From contig JASANH010000850.1 of assembly GCA_030248295.1 (NCBI GenBank), forward strand, positions 620,001 through 684,000: a stretch of DNA of 64,000 bases. The letters run 5' to 3'. Positions 49,233-62,161 of this stretch are shown here, piece by piece. Source of the DNA: Mesodorylaimus sp. YZB2_4. Its lineage: Eukaryota; Nematoda; Enoplea; Dorylaimida; Dorylaimidae. Position numbers and translations under genes: made by a program. Every line of letters begins with the position of its first letter. Position 1 is the stretch's first letter. Under the pieces are notes generated by a model that searched no databases, was not told the origin of the DNA, and saw only the letters and a program-made list of their open reading frames with translations.

Positions 49233-50283
49233 ATCCGCACACCCCTTAGACCGCACGGTGATGAGCTATGGTCAAAACAAGGACGAGATGTGAAGGCCTT
49301 GTGGACTTTATAGAGATCTGGACAGTGCAAACTCAGCGTCTGCTGATAAGATTAATATTAAGTCTTGCGCCTGTCTGAGATGGAATGGGTCAACATGCGT
49401 CAAAATGGAACGATGTGGGTGGCACTGGCCCCTTCTCAATGAGAGGGGAAGGTGGAACGAAGTTTGCACTTTGAAGACCTTAGGAGATAGGCTTATCAGT
49501 TGGTCTGCCGGATCTGCCTTGGAAGGTCCCAATATGCTTTTCCTGGTGATGGAGTGGGTTCAGGCTTGCTTATCGACCATGACATGGGTCAATGCGCCTG
49601 CTGAAAAGAGGGGCCTACTGATACCGCCTGTCTTTGAACCGCCGTCTGGCCCCTTTTTTACTGCCCCCAAAAACTGCTGGCGCAGAAGCCAGCGTCTACC
49701 TGCTAATACAGTCATTGGCTTTACTCATACCGCTTGTAAGCCGAACGACGGGAGATATCTGATTTGTGCACGAAATTTCTGGCTATTATTTAAATCACAC
49801 CAGCAGTCACTTTTATCGAGACAGATAACATATGATCAGAAAACAACAAAATTTGGTGCTGGAAAACTGCCAGTTCCTCATGGGACATTACGGACCGCAG
49901 TTTTAAATTTCGCGCTCTCTACAAAATTTCTGCTTATGACATGTTCCATGTGGAACAAGTGCGCTTGGTCCCTTCCTTCTTTCCAGCCGCATCGTCAAGC
50001 CCGTACGTACGGTCGGGTTCGTGTCCTCTGTTGCTGCAGTTTCGATTTCAAACGTCGATTAGTTCCAAGCAGTCCCGCCTTCAACGTTTCTTATTTGTCC
50101 AATTGTACAAATATGGCGCTGGGCTAGGCTCGGACGTAGTCCATATTGGCTTGCATTTGTGTTTCGCTATTGGCGCTATTCAAAATATCTTCCTTGTCTA
50201 ACGACCGCATAGCTGTCATTTCTTGAAAAGAAACACAAACTTACGCCTTCTTCATTCGAACACAATTTCAAGCATTTTACAAA
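49233..50283. other. Intergenic region between divergent aldo-keto reductase and katanin genes
   Basis: A 240-codon open frame (49405-50127) spans most of it but has no family signature, no splice support and atypical composition; I treat it as chance. Promoters of both genes should lie here. Confidence 0.35.
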
Positions 50284-53200
50284 ATGCGGAAAATCTGTAA
50301 GTTTAGCTTTGTGTTTTGTCGCCCGTTACGCGTATTCTGTAGGCCTAATGCCCGAGTCATGTTTTCAGTTGAATCGGCGACAGCTCATCACGGGCAAGGT
50401 GTCACTTGCGGTGTATTAGGCCCTCGTACGGGCGCTGTATTGGCTACTGGTGGGAGGGACAAAGAAATTTGTTTATGGGCCCTAACCGAGAAAGTTCCCC
50501 TACATGTAAGTGCCGTTTTATTCAGCGGAGGATGTGGTAGTAGTTCTTATTTTGACTGCCGCGTGTTATCTGCACGCCGAAATCTTGTTTTTAGACGCTG
50601 ACTGGTTTCCTGAGTCAAGTGGAATGCGTTTTATTTTCGTGGAACGAACTGGAAATTGCTGGCGGCAATACATCGGGCGCTGTCAAAATTTGGGATATTC
50701 GGAAAGGCCAAAGTATGTTCCATGGCTCCAGTTTCTGGGGATCAAGTCAAATACCAACTAGTTTTTGTTTGACTTAACCGTAGTCCGCTTGTAGCTTTTT
50801 GTTCGTTCGCTGGCCATCGTGGGAAAGTAAAGTGCTTGGCACAAAGTCAGTTTGAAGATCATTTCTGGGCTTCTGGCGCGTTTGACGGCCACGTGAAATT
50901 ATGGGACGCTCGGAGCGGTCAATTGATTGCGACCTACCGAGTATGTGTGGACCTATGTGTTTAGATATGCATGAACAAGCATATAGTTTTATCTTCTTCC
51001 AGGGTCATTCGAACAAAACGGTCACTTGCATGGAGTTTAGTCCTGATGGTCGTTGGATTGTTACTGGAGGCGAAGACTGTAAAATCAAGGTAATTTTACG
51101 CCGATATTTGCTCGCACTCGAGCAATTATTTTTGTGATCATTTTCAGTTGTGGGACATTGCTGCTGGCAAAGCACTGGCCGAGTTGTCTGGCCATTCTGG
51201 GCCATTGACAGCAGTTCAGTTTCATCCAAATGAATATTTATTAGCTTCGAGCAGTCAAGATAAAACTGTTCGCTTTTGGGATATGGAGACTTTCGAATGT
51301 GTTAGCCAAAGTGCACCCGATTCTGCTGGACCCGTGAAGTAAGGCGGGACTACGTATTGATTGCGTTTGGGATTACGTACGTATCTGCGGCACGTGAGAC
51401 GCGAGCATGGGCCGGGGACTCCAGAGCTTGTCCCAAATGTACTTGTGCGCCTGTTTCCCGCCACCGACCGACTCTTGCTGGTGTTTTCGGGCGAGCATGG
51501 GCCGGGGACTCCAGAGCTTGTCCCAAATGTACTTGTGCGCCTGTTTCCCGCCACCGACCGACTCTTGCTGGTGTTTTCGGGCAAGCACTATATCAGTTCC
51601 TTGTTCACTTCCTCCGGTTTTCAGTTAGTTTAGCATAGCAGTGCTGAATCGCTCCGTGTTTACGGATGTTTGGTTGAATCATGCTGTAAGATTGAAAGAT
51701 GTCCTTTCTTCTACTTGCAGATGCATTTTATTTGATCCAAGTGGCCGGTGTTTATACAGCGCTAGTAGCGGAGGCGGTCTGCGAGTGCTGGGATGGGAGC
51801 CAGCGCGACTGTTCGACTCGGAATCGTGTCCGGCTCAATGGATTCACCAATGGCACGGCATTACGACGTTAGCAATGGCTGGAAGTCAACAAGCGGTCAT
51901 CGCTGTTTGTTTAAACGACGAAAACGAGTCAGAAGGTGCTATTTCGGCCTTCAGCATCGACGCGACAAGACTGCGGCCAATTTACGCGTCTACGCACACT
52001 GGAACTGCCGAAGAGCAAGCAGGATTACCGGATAATAATAACGACATTGGCTCCAATAATCCGATGCGGCGCAGTTTCCATCGATCCAACATCACGAACG
52101 ACAGCCCTGTGAAAGCGACTCGTGACTCGGTTGGAAACGGCGAGAATAGCGAACACGATGCACCGCAGCAAACGTCCGTCGACGAAGCCTTTCTAGCATT
52201 TGCTGCACGACCGAAAAGTTAGTGATTATGCCTTGCATTGCTCTTGCCTGAAGTCTGATTGAAGTCATTTGTTTTAGTAACACGCTCACCGCCCAATACG
52301 CCCGTGCCATCAGATCCAACGACCACTTCAGGAATTCCGTTGCATGCAGCCTCTGATCCTAATTTCAATACGACATTTACGGTTGTTGCCGCTGTACCTC
52401 CTCAGCGATCGAGCGATGGCGGGGGTCGACTTCCTTCGCCGGCTCGAGTCGTAGGCGCTGGCTTGCCAAAAGCTGCGTCAACCTTGTCGACTGCTCAGCA
52501 GCCAAAACCAAAGACGACAGCTACAGTGCCGCCGATGAGCACTGGCTCTCCCAATTCTGGAGTCAACAATATTGGTCGCAAAGTCGTGCACGAAGTTTCT
52601 CCTCAGGTTCGTTCGGCCTTACCTGGACCGGTGTCATCAAAAACTGGGCTGCGAGCTTCGTCACTGGCTAATAAGCCAAAAGAATTGGATTGTAAAGCTG
52701 CAGCTGGCGCTAGTGGACGTCGGAATCGTTCAGCCGGCGACGAGGAAGATTGCGAGGATGCAACGACCGATTTAGCTACAAATGGAACATGCAACGATGA
52801 TGCTGGCTCAATTTTTGGACGTACATTTACGAGTCTCTCGCCCGAAGATTTTTTGCCTGTAAGTACAATAGGGTTTTTGTCTGAAAAAGCTCTTTAATGT
52901 AACTGCTAAGAACGGTCTAAAAACTAAAAGGACGCTTTAGTTATCGTTGGTGACGTGCAAGTTTTTTGGGGCCTGCTCAATAGAGCGTTACGTTTATGAG
53001 CGTTGCAGTGACTATCCGCCATGAAAAACAAGGGTCTGGTTCGGTGGCGACCTTGGCCTTGTGTACTGGTTGCCGGGGCGACCGATCGTTGACGATCAGC
53101 TGCTACGATGGGTTACTGGCTACGCTTGATCGATTATTCTAATAGGGGCGTGTGTTTGGTGGCTGGCTTAGGGCTTCTTCTTTCTCATCTCGTCTATTCA

Positions 53201-56200
53201 TTCGTCCGTCAATAGCACCACCTACGGCGACGGTTGGCCAGCATAGGATATTTTTATGATGGCTAGACCGTCGTAGCGTGTTTTAGTTAGTACGTAATAA
53301 CGATCAATATAGGAAAGGCGGAAGCGGACACGAGGTACGCTAGGACGACGTGCTGGATAGTGTCTGGTTGTATGTCCAGTGTTTTTCAACCCATGGTGTC
53401 TTGGTTGTCCGGCGACCACGCCTAAGTTGCAAATTGCAGTTCTTGTGGCCGTGGGTGAATTCGACCTTTTCTGCTCAACGTACTATTAGTCTGGCCAGGA
53501 CGTTATGTTACGTGGTTATTGGAGTTACTTGTACGATTACGTGTCGGAACGAGGCGATGTTCTCGATGCGGACGCCCTGTTCCTTCCGCCCCCCTACAAC
53601 AACCGCTTCGGCAAAGGTCGCGGCTTGTTTCAGTCGCCGAACATTGATCGCCGTCAGTTAGTATCACGACAACAATCTCCAAACTTTCCGGGTGTCTTAC
53701 ATCATCAACAAGGTCTTCGACATGCTTCACCCGGTGCGAAGAAACAAGGACAAAGTCAGCCGAATTTCGATCGCGTGTTACAACAACAACGTTACCGTGA
53801 AGCGAAGACTGGTTTTCGAGTATGTGGAGCGGTAATTTTCATGAAAAGGGCGTGCACTTAGAGGTCATAAAAAACTGGCAAAGTGTACCTGTGAAAGAGT
53901 CTCTTGGCCGTCAGTCTAATAGTTTAACTCCTGGAGGACATTGTCATTTCGAGCGGCCAGTTCTTTCTCAACTCGGGGTGTTTTGCCATTGATCGCTGGA
54001 GGTATTCTTGAAAAGAGAATTTGTTACGGGGAGAAAGTCGGTAGATGGTGTCTGGTTCGGTGCCACCCTTGTTCATTTGTCGCCGTTTTGTTGACTGGGC
54101 ACGCGGCTTGGATTCGGAAGTGATTATTCTGCTTGGCTTAGTTGTACTCTGCGTTTGATTAACGCGTTTTGCATTTTAGAAGGCATGAAATCGAATTTAA
54201 GGGAATTAGTCGAGGTTGACTGGCTGCAAGGAGGGCACTGCTTGGTTCCAGACGCCTATTGGTTCGTGTTTGCTTTTATGCCGTGCGCGCACGAGTTGTG
54301 CGGACACACGCGCTCGATATCGACGACTGGCAAGCGGGCCATCCACGTAATAGAGTGTATTTACCGTTGCTGGAAGCTAGTTGATTCGCGGTTGGTGTCT
54401 TGATGGAGGAGACAAGACGGATAGTCGATGGCCGCTCGAGCAAGGGGTGCACTATACGATGCTGTGGGCCCCGTTGCCTGCCTTGTCCCCCAGCAGCCAC
54501 GCAAAAGAAACGGCTCCATGGCACTGTCTCAACAAAGCATGTGAATGAGTGTAGTAGAATTCGATTTGTGCGAGCAGCACTTTGATGAAATAGGCGAGAA
54601 AACTAGAAAGATGGTTGGGCATCGATAAAAGAACTTCGTTTAGTAGGACTGAGAAAAAAGATGGCAAGGTTTTTTGTAAACAGCAAGTGGCATGCAATGC
54701 GCACAGGCGTTTTTCTTGGTCTACGTGGCAACCGCAACGACAGAGACTTGCTCTGGGGTCTTGACGCTGTGTAGCAAGTGTTCGTATGAAAAGGGGTCGT
54801 CATCTTGCTCGGGCTTGTTTAGGCGAGAAAAAGACTAGCAGAGGTTGCAAATATTGAAGAAGATCTTGATAGGCCGCTACTGGTTTGCTTTGCTCCGCTT
54901 CTTCGCGACGGCGATGGGCGTTGTCAGATTGGACTTTTGGCATGCAAGCTCGTTTAGTGACGGGTGTCAATATGGGCGTAGGGCGTGCGTCCCTTCTGCA
55001 GCGAGCGGGATGTAACAGTGCTCGATGATGAAGCTTATCGTGGAATATTGTTGTCAAGCCATGTCGTCGTTCAAGTGTGACGTTCCTCGTCGTTAAGTGA
55101 TAATCAATACACCGAAGAATAAGTTAGACATCCAAAAATGCTTTTGCGTGCTGCTTTTTTTTCAGCGCAGGCGTATTGAATAGTGGGCACTTGGAAGGGG
55201 TGTTCTCATTTTGAACATGGGTAGGCATTGATAGAATCGCGGCCTATTTGCAGAGAATAGTATTCATTGGACAAAAAAGGGCAGTAACACGAACGTTTGC
55301 ACCGTGAGTACACGCTGTGCGCTTGATTGGCGTGAGTTTACTTTGGTGGATTAGTGGACCATTAAAAGAACCGGGAAAAATGACGGCTAGAACGTTGAGT
55401 ATGGGCGGGAAATCTGCAGAGGTGTCTGCGTGCGGCATATGAATAGATATTTCGTCCATAGGAAAAGGACCGTCTCTGACGCTCGGTGTAGGGGGGTTCA
55501 TAGTTTCACACGGCTGACTCTGGCTGGGAAATTCATTGCATCTTGAAGCAGTCTTAGGAAATGCGCAGGTTGTGACACTTTTTATCCAATGAAGTGTTCT
55601 TTTCAGAAAGAGCAGTCAAGTGCTGCGTTGTCGGCCACGTTCACGCTTTTCCACGAACCAGCTATGCCTTCTTCGTCATCATTCGGGCCACCGGCGGGTC
55701 GTAACGTTTATTTTGCAAATCAAACAATGACAATTGTCAGCGAAGATGATTGTTTAGCTGCCGTGGAAAAGGGATCGAGGAGCATGTCGCTCGTGCTGGA
55801 TCATCGTTCGAGGACTTTGACCATGTGTCGAACTGCCTGGAGGAATAAAGGTCCTATTGCTGCAATGGAACTAGCTTGCCAAATGAACGATCCATCAGCC
55901 GTAGTGGATTTGTTGAATATACTGAATTTTCGAAGGTAAGTTCGTGAAATGTGATTCTATGTATCTGAGATGGGATGGCGGTTGGATTTTCAGCAATATA
56001 TGGAAACTGGATTTGTGTGTGGCTGTTCTGCCACAGTTGCGACAATTACTCGATTCGAAGTACGACACGTATGTGCACACGGCGGTGAACAGCCTGCGTC
56101 TGGTGCTGCGTGGATTCGGCCAAATTATAAAGAATGGTCTGCAAGCCGGAAATCAGGTGCCTTCGATCGGTGTGGATATATCGCAAGAAGAAAGGTGAGC

Positions 56201-56436
56201 TGGTTTGGATTCTTGAGCAACCAGGGGTCGAGAATACTGTATCTCTTTTAGTGGTTTTCATAATTGATGAGTTGTTAACTTTTAGGATAATGAAATGCCA
56301 AAAATGTTACAACGAACTGTTGGCCATTCGTGAGTCTGTGCAAAGGAAGAACAAACTAAAGAGCGACGCTCGGGGTGGACGAAACGCGCATACGTATCGG
56401 GAGCTGTCCTTATTGATGAATTCGTTGGAGATATGA
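50284..56436 (+). CDS. KATNB1: Katanin p80 regulatory subunit (WD40 plus con80)
   Basis: Non-catalytic subunit of the microtubule-severing ATPase katanin; it targets the p60 subunit to centrosomes and microtubules. Exons: 50284-50296, 50369-50505, 50595-50712, 50795-50940, 51003-51089, 51148-51338, 51721-52217, 52278-52858, 53634-53819 (probable), 55607-55935, 55994-56194 and 56286-56436; 2637 nt, 878 aa, in phase. The N-terminal WD40 propeller shows repeated blocks such as [43 protein letters not shown] and [22 protein letters not shown] long low-complexity linker rich in Ser, Pro and Gln follows. The C-terminal con80 domain ([21 protein letters not shown]...[20 protein letters not shown]) binds p60. 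Exon 53634-53819 is inferred only from its phase-0 ends and length (186 nt); skipping it also keeps the frame. Confidence 0.94.
51401..51580 (+). repeat. Perfect 90-bp tandem duplication in a katanin intron
   Basis: The 90 bases at 51401-51490 (GCGAGCATGGGCCGGGGACT...) are repeated without a difference at 51491-51580, followed by a diverging partial start. It lies within the intron 51339-51720. Confidence 0.95.
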
Positions 56437-57966
56437 AGGACAGGCCGTGCCGTGAATTTATTTGGTCCAATTTAGGGTTTATTTGTCGTTCGGCCTTGGA
56501 TGTCGGTTGGTATTCCTATTGAGTGGTTGTATGATTTGTGGCTGTCTTGTGTGTAGTGTCATTCTCGACCTGTTCCACACTTTGGGATGGAGATCTCTCG
56601 GACCGCATCACTTGCATGAATAGACAATGTGAGTAGAATTCTATTTCATCTTTGTCGCACGAGCTATGCTATCTAGGCGTGGATATTGTGGTTGTGAGTC
56701 ACGGCTTGTCCGTTTTCTGTTTCGAATCATTCGTTATCTGCCGAGGGTAACGCGATTACGGCTTTGTAATAATGAGGTGGAGAATTTTATATGTAAAAGT
56801 CGGCATTGGCCAGTGATACGTAGATGCTGGGGGAGGGATAGGAAAGCTGCTGGGTTTTTATTGTGTTTTTTTGTTTGCTTTTGTGTGTGCGACCAAATGC
56901 ATGTATTTATTGGCATGTGGAGGATAGGCCTTTTGCAACCCTGGTTATACGTCAGACCTCTAGTGGACGTATACAGTCCTTTAGTGTTGGATGCAATGAG
57001 TACAGTTCTTAGGCAATTCATAATAATTCATTCCTTCTTTGAGAATTCGTTTTTTTGTACATATGTTTCAAGTGGATTGCAGTAGGTAATGACATGTCTT
57101 GGAGACGTTCGTATTATATGCGAGGTGTATTTGAAGGCGAAGTAAATGTATAGCGGCTAGTCTCTACGATATAGTGGTTCAGATCATTGTTTCAAATGGA
57201 AAACAGCCACGTCGCGCCTGGGACATGTGCACGGCGACTTTGCGAGTACATGTCGCATATCATCCTCCGCGCTCCTTACGATATCAACAGGCAGTGGATA
57301 CCCCACCGCCAAAGCAAAAAATTCCCTTCTAAGCATGCGCGAACGCAGCTCAGAGTTGAGACGTACCTCAACAAAATGGGTTTAAACCAACACTGTCTTC
57401 TCGGCGTTCGAATGTCCTATATCCCTGAAACGTCAGGCGAACGGGCTTTTCGCGGTTTGTATTGATTGATGCACGACGGGTGGTGGGTGGTGAGCGCCAA
57501 CTATTGCACACACGTTTTCTGCTGATTGTGAGTAGGTACTGTAGGCGAAACTCGTGCCTGCTGGTCATCTTTTTTGTAGTTGATCAGTCTTACGATTAGC
57601 ATGATGTGCCCCTTTGATGTTGTGTTTGAGCGTGCGACAGATATTCTATGCTCACGCGGCGGCGGGCTGATCTTACAAGCGAGCGGTCCGAGGTCTTAAT
57701 AGCCAAGCCCGGTATTTCTGCAGAGTATCGTTCCATAAAACCCCAATTCCTACAACAACCCCTCAGTCGTGTTTGCCGCGCCTCCCAAGGGTGCCTGCAA
57801 CTGCTCTGTGCAATCATACACTAGCCTGGCTGCTGGTCGAATGCACCGTGTCCTGAGATGCCTGCGCTGGCGAACAGTTCCACTGTCGATGGCGCCGTAA
57901 AGACCAAAGTCTACACCGGAGGATTTTTCACGAGCCAATGCACCTTGATGTCCCGACCATCCTAGA
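56437..57966. other. Region 3' of katanin, G/T-rich
   Basis: It begins with the katanin 3' flank. A 92-codon frame starting at ATG 57196 (QHCLLGVRMSYIPETSGERA) is open to 57465 but matches no family I know; it might be a small gene or an upstream exon of the frame at 57967. Nothing else was recognised. Confidence 0.3.
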
Positions 57967-58392
57967 TCTTACCCTCAGACAACCCGAGCACCTGCCCTGG
58001 AGTCAACTCCTGGACTCTTCCAGTATGAGCCGAAGGAAACGACGACCGCAAAGGCGCTTGGAAAGTATGCTAATCGAAGTCCCTGGCTGGCGCCTGGCCC
58101 ACACCACAGGTCTGCCAAATGGGTTGGACAAATACGAAGGGTGGCTCCCCACGAATTCAGAACAATTAGATGGAAAGGATCGAGTCAAAACAAGCAAGTA
58201 AGTGCACTGATCTGTCCTAGTGGCATATTCTTATACCGTCCTGGCTCTTCCCCACCGAGCAAACTGTCCGAGCCACACCCCCAAGCGGAAGTGGTCACAA
58301 CATTCAAATTAGATCCATCAAATACCACGGACAAGCAAAGAATTCGCCTCAAGATGAACAAGAATAATAAAGCTTCTGATGTGTTTCGATAA
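57967..58392 (+). CDS. Possible small hypothetical protein or terminal exon
   Basis: After an acceptor-like CATCCTAG (57959-57966) a frame stays open for 142 codons, through KETTTAKALGKYANRSPWLA, RTIRWKGSSQNKQ, GIFLYRPGSSPPSKL and KLDPSNTTDKQRIRLKMNKN, ending in TAA at 58392. Two other frames are open over the first half, and GTAAGT at 58199 could be a donor with an acceptor only 23 nt later, so the frame is uncertain. No family was recognised and no start codon exon was found. Confidence 0.3.
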   Translation, partial: SYPQTTRAPALESTPGLFQYEPKETTTAKALGKYANRSPWLAPGPHHRSAKWVGQIRRVAPHEFRTIRWKGSSQNKQVSALICPSGIFLYRPGSSPPSKLSEPHPQAEVVTTFKLDPSNTTDKQRIRLKMNKNNKASDVFR

Positions 58393-58617
58393 GATGCTCG
58401 CTGAAAGGCTGGGGGCACGAAAGCTACAGCAAGGTAAAATGAGAGAGAAGATATGATCAATTGAGGTTGGCTCCAGTGGTCGATATTGGAGTAGGATATG
58501 CACGATCAGAGAGGCAGTTTGTATCAGTCAATTGACCATAGTGGACTGCAGATGCATGTTCGATATGTGCCCGCTTGCACAAAGTTCCCGCGCCCCTGGA
58601 AAATCGCTGCCTATTCG

Positions 58618-58760
58618 TACAGTCGACCTCGGATAATTGCGAAGTCTGGATAATTGCAGCGGGTCCCCTTCCCCCCCCCCCCCCCCCGATCTTTAGCTAC
58701 TATGTTTTACGTGTACTTCAACCACGGATAATTGATCCTCGGATAGTTGCAACTTCGCTA
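58618..58760. repeat. MITE-like fragment with CAGTCGACCTCGGATAATTG end
   Basis: The left end resembles that of the MITE at 47328, preceded by TA. GGATAATTG-type phrases recur at 58649, 58727 and 58741. The opposite terminus is not clear. Confidence 0.45.
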
Positions 58761-59504
58761 TCGCAACGCTTTTTAAGATCAAAAAGAGTGTGTTTTTACT
58801 TTTACTGCAGCAGTTTAGTTGAATTCGTCCAGAAATTCAGACTATTCCCACTTTGAGATGAGGATAGGGAGTGAGCCAGGCAAGTATAAGAGACAACTGG
58901 TGACAATGGTGACTCAACGCATGACTGACAAGGTTAGGACCAGCACAAGGTACTGAATGGTCCGACACTAGAAAACAGATTGGTGTCGTTGCAAATCAAG
59001 AGCCAGTCAGGATTAGTCCAATAGCTCCGCAAAATCCTGCTTTGGTAGTAAAGTGTGCTGTCGTTAAGATGGACAGAGCATTGACTGGCTCTGTGATTTG
59101 ATATTGAGGTAATGATAACACATTGTGTGCCATAAATAGATGCTATAAAACAACAGCATAGCACAATACACGAAGCGAAAGACAAAAAAACAACTGGCCG
59201 CATCATCAGCAAACGGCAATACTAACGAAAGACGAGAGAGCAAGTGCATGGGGTATGTACCTGTACAAAACTACACACCTATTGTGGCCTTCATACTGGT
59301 ACGTAGTCCCTAATGGGCGCTTTTGTCTGGATTTACGGTATAACACATCACTGTTTAATGCAGGCAGGGGTTAGTTTGAAGTGGATGTGGGTTGAAGTGG
59401 GTTGCAATAATGATCGCAGCTGGGCACGGTAGGCCTTTCCAGATACCTTACTGGCAAAGGGCGCGAATTCAAGAAAGGTAGAAGAAGCATGCCACATAAT
59501 GCTC

Positions 59505-59539
59505 CATGCCGACCACCAGAGGTGCGGGTGGTCGGCATG
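59505..59539. repeat. Perfect 13-bp hairpin
   Basis: CATGCCGACCACC (59505-59517) and GGTGGTCGGCATG (59527-59539) pair perfectly around a 9-nt loop. Function unknown. Confidence 0.8.
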
Positions 59540-61308
59540 ATTCGAAAATCACTGTGATGGCTGAGGCCGAAGGCATGCTTCGTAAAATGCAGGTAGATGG
59601 TCGAGTCAGGGTCCCCTACTGAGGCGTGGTGATGAGTATCTTTGGTGTTTGCTGGGAAAATAATGGGTCAATGAGGGCACGGCATCTGTGTATTGTCAAT
59701 TAGATATGTTGACGGCACATACATAGAGCCACATGTGCACGTCTTGTGTTTTATGACCTGTAGATCTACTGTAGACGCCCTGTGATCGACTTCCTGCCTG
59801 CTCAACTAGCGAGCCACTCTGTGGTCCTTTTTGGCTTGATTCAGCCAGTCTACAGTAAATACGTTGTGTTTTGCCAGTGTGGTTCGCCCAGCCGATTCTC
59901 TTTCTCATTGCAGCCCTAGACTGACTGCAGTAAGAGCTAGCATCTGGGAGGCAACGCTGTGGTTGTTCGTGTGAAACCAACACGTAGCGGCCTGTGATGC
60001 GATTGGAATCTACACTTTACAATGCTGTCGTTCCATCGTGAGTTTCTACTCCATGTTTCGGACTTCGCATGTCAGATGCGCTGAAAGACCGTGGAGTATG
60101 CGATCAGAGCATTTCTTCGCCTGTATTCACTAAATTGAAATCATGTAATTGACCAACGGAGACTAGGAGCATGCTGAAGCGGGCCCAAGACCCAACTCAG
60201 CTTATCATTCAGACCATCACTGTTTTACAAGCCTGCTCCGCCCCTGTCGAGCTCTCAACCAATGTATTCGGCGCCTAGAACCCTGTAAGCTGCTTGGAAA
60301 ACAGATATGGCAGGAATTTGTAGCATTTCCAAAACATAAGCGCTTTACTTACAGACCGCATGGTTCGCCAGAGCATTGCTGTAAACCGATCCCACCAAGT
60401 CATGTTCTGTGTACACATTTGGACAGCAGGTGTACGCGTATCAATTATGTCCCCTTGCTTAGTGAAAATTCAATATTGAAGAGCGAATACTGGACAGGTC
60501 CTCATAAATGGGCAAACTGACATTCATCAAGCTTACAAGGGCAATCTCTCATCGAGAACAGGAGTCCAACAGTCGCAGTACGACTGGCTCTTTTTGCAGT
60601 GTTTTTCAATGATTCCAAAAATGGGATTGGACTGGTCTTCTGGTCTTTAGCTTTTGTGTTTATCGCATATCGGATTCTCGACTCTGAAAAACGGGACTGT
60701 GTCTAAAAATACGCCATTTTACCGATTAATACATAATAGGCAGATTTGACTGCTTTAGACGCGTTGTAGTTACTAAAAGTTTTTTGGGTGTGGTGGGAGT
60801 GTTCTCGTGCAGCTCACGCCCCTACCAGTCTGATGCTAATTGCAGTGCCATATTAAGAGAAAAGGGCAACTGGGCTGCCGTCATATAGCTAGGTCATATA
60901 TAAGTAGGCCCCACTGCTTTCTGCTAGACTTGTCCATCGAGCTCCTTGAATTGCATTCTGTGGCCTTCAGTTGTAAGATAGGCAGGAAGGCGACACAGAT
61001 TTCAGGCTGCGACTGGTCGAAGCCCAGATTGGCCGAGATAAAGTGTTGCGCAAGAAAATAGTGGGCGTATTGTGCGGTAATATTAAGAGCCAAAGCTGGT
61101 CGATCTTGACCGTAGGACCAGGAGTCAAAAGAGTTTCCATTATTAAGTGAACATTTTAAAATAAAGTAAAAAATGCAGAGAGATAAGGACACGGAAGCTG
61201 ATAAATTCTTCTAATGTACACAACAGCGAGTAACAAGAAATACATTTGCGCCTTATCTAATGGCTACTACAGTGCCACGATATACGGTTGGGTCTCACAA
61301 TCAGATCG

Positions 61309-62161
61309 TCAGACAATGTCAACCACTTGGGGCACATTGACACACCTTTGCTTGGATGGAGTATAACACTGCTTCCCACAACACGACGCACTCGGCCCAC
61401 ATTTGGTAACCACGTTGTTGTCACAGCACAGCTGATCAGCTGGATTGTAACACGACTTTCCGCAGCACCACGAAAGGCCCCCGCATTTGTCATTTACATT
61501 ATTGTCGCAACAGACTTGCTTGTCAGGATCGTAGCAGGATTGGCCGCAGCACCAGGACCAGAATTTGCCGCACTTATTATTCACTTTGCCGTCGCAACAG
61601 ATTTGAGTATCGGGGTTCTGGCTAAAGTTACCACAGCAAAAGGTGAAGGCGGGTGACGGGCTCTTTTGGACAACGTTCTTATTACAACAAGCTTCTGTAT
61701 CAGGATTGTAACCGCTTTGGCCGCAGCACCAGGCGTTCGGGCTGGGCTTGTTCGTCACACGACCATCGCAGCACATGGACGAGGTGGAATTGAAGCAAGC
61801 TGCATTGTTGCAACATTGTTGACCAAACGGGCAGGTGCTGCAGCTGAACGGAGCGATTGCATCATTGGCTGGAGTCCGAGTGGTCGATGATGACGACGAA
61901 CCGGTTGACGAGTGCATCGTGGAGGTTGATGATGTACTGCTTGTCGAGGTCGAGCTGGACGAGCTGCTAGACGTCGAACTCGTGGTGAGTGGATTGGACG
62001 TAGTACTGGACGTCGAGAGGCTGGTTGAAGCCTGAGGGTACACGAAATGCCAACTGGTGATAACACCTGGAATAGAGCACCAGTCAATCCTCACCTCCTC
62101 CATCAATCACATAGCACTTACTCAAAACAAAAAACCACGTGAATGCACGCACTCGAGCCAT
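61309..62161 (-). CDS. Galaxin-like secreted cysteine-rich repeat protein
   Basis: Two exons, 62161-62122 and 62066-61309, give 798 nt (265 aa) in phase. The N-terminus is a signal peptide (MARVRAFTWFFVLSVITSWH). A Ser/Thr tract of about 60 residues, a likely mucin-type glycosylation region, follows. The rest is made of about six repeats of roughly 26-30 aa with two double-cysteine pairs each: CCGQSCYDPDKQVCCD, CCGKSCYNPADQLCCD, CCGKQCYTPSKQRC and more degenerate earlier ones. The CCG...Y-(D/N)-P...CCD pattern is that of galaxins, extracellular-matrix proteins first known from coral skeletons, with relatives in other animals. A matrix or cuticle role is inferred. Confidence 0.85.

Larger units (their letters stand above)
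58393..61308. other. Long intergenic region
   Basis: No gene was recognised in 2.9 kb. It holds a CAGTCGA-type MITE end at 58620 with several GGATAATTG phrases, a poly-C run at 58671-58688, and a perfect hairpin at 59505-59539. Confidence 0.4.

Noticed and set aside
49405-50127. 240-codon open frame between the aldo-keto reductase and katanin genes
   Set aside because: No recognisable domain or signal; it lies in the shared promoter region and has no splice support.
53505-53633. Extending the katanin linker exon upstream to the ATG at 53505
   Set aside because: The phase-0 acceptor at 53634 gives a clean 186-nt exon; the upstream part adds no family similarity.
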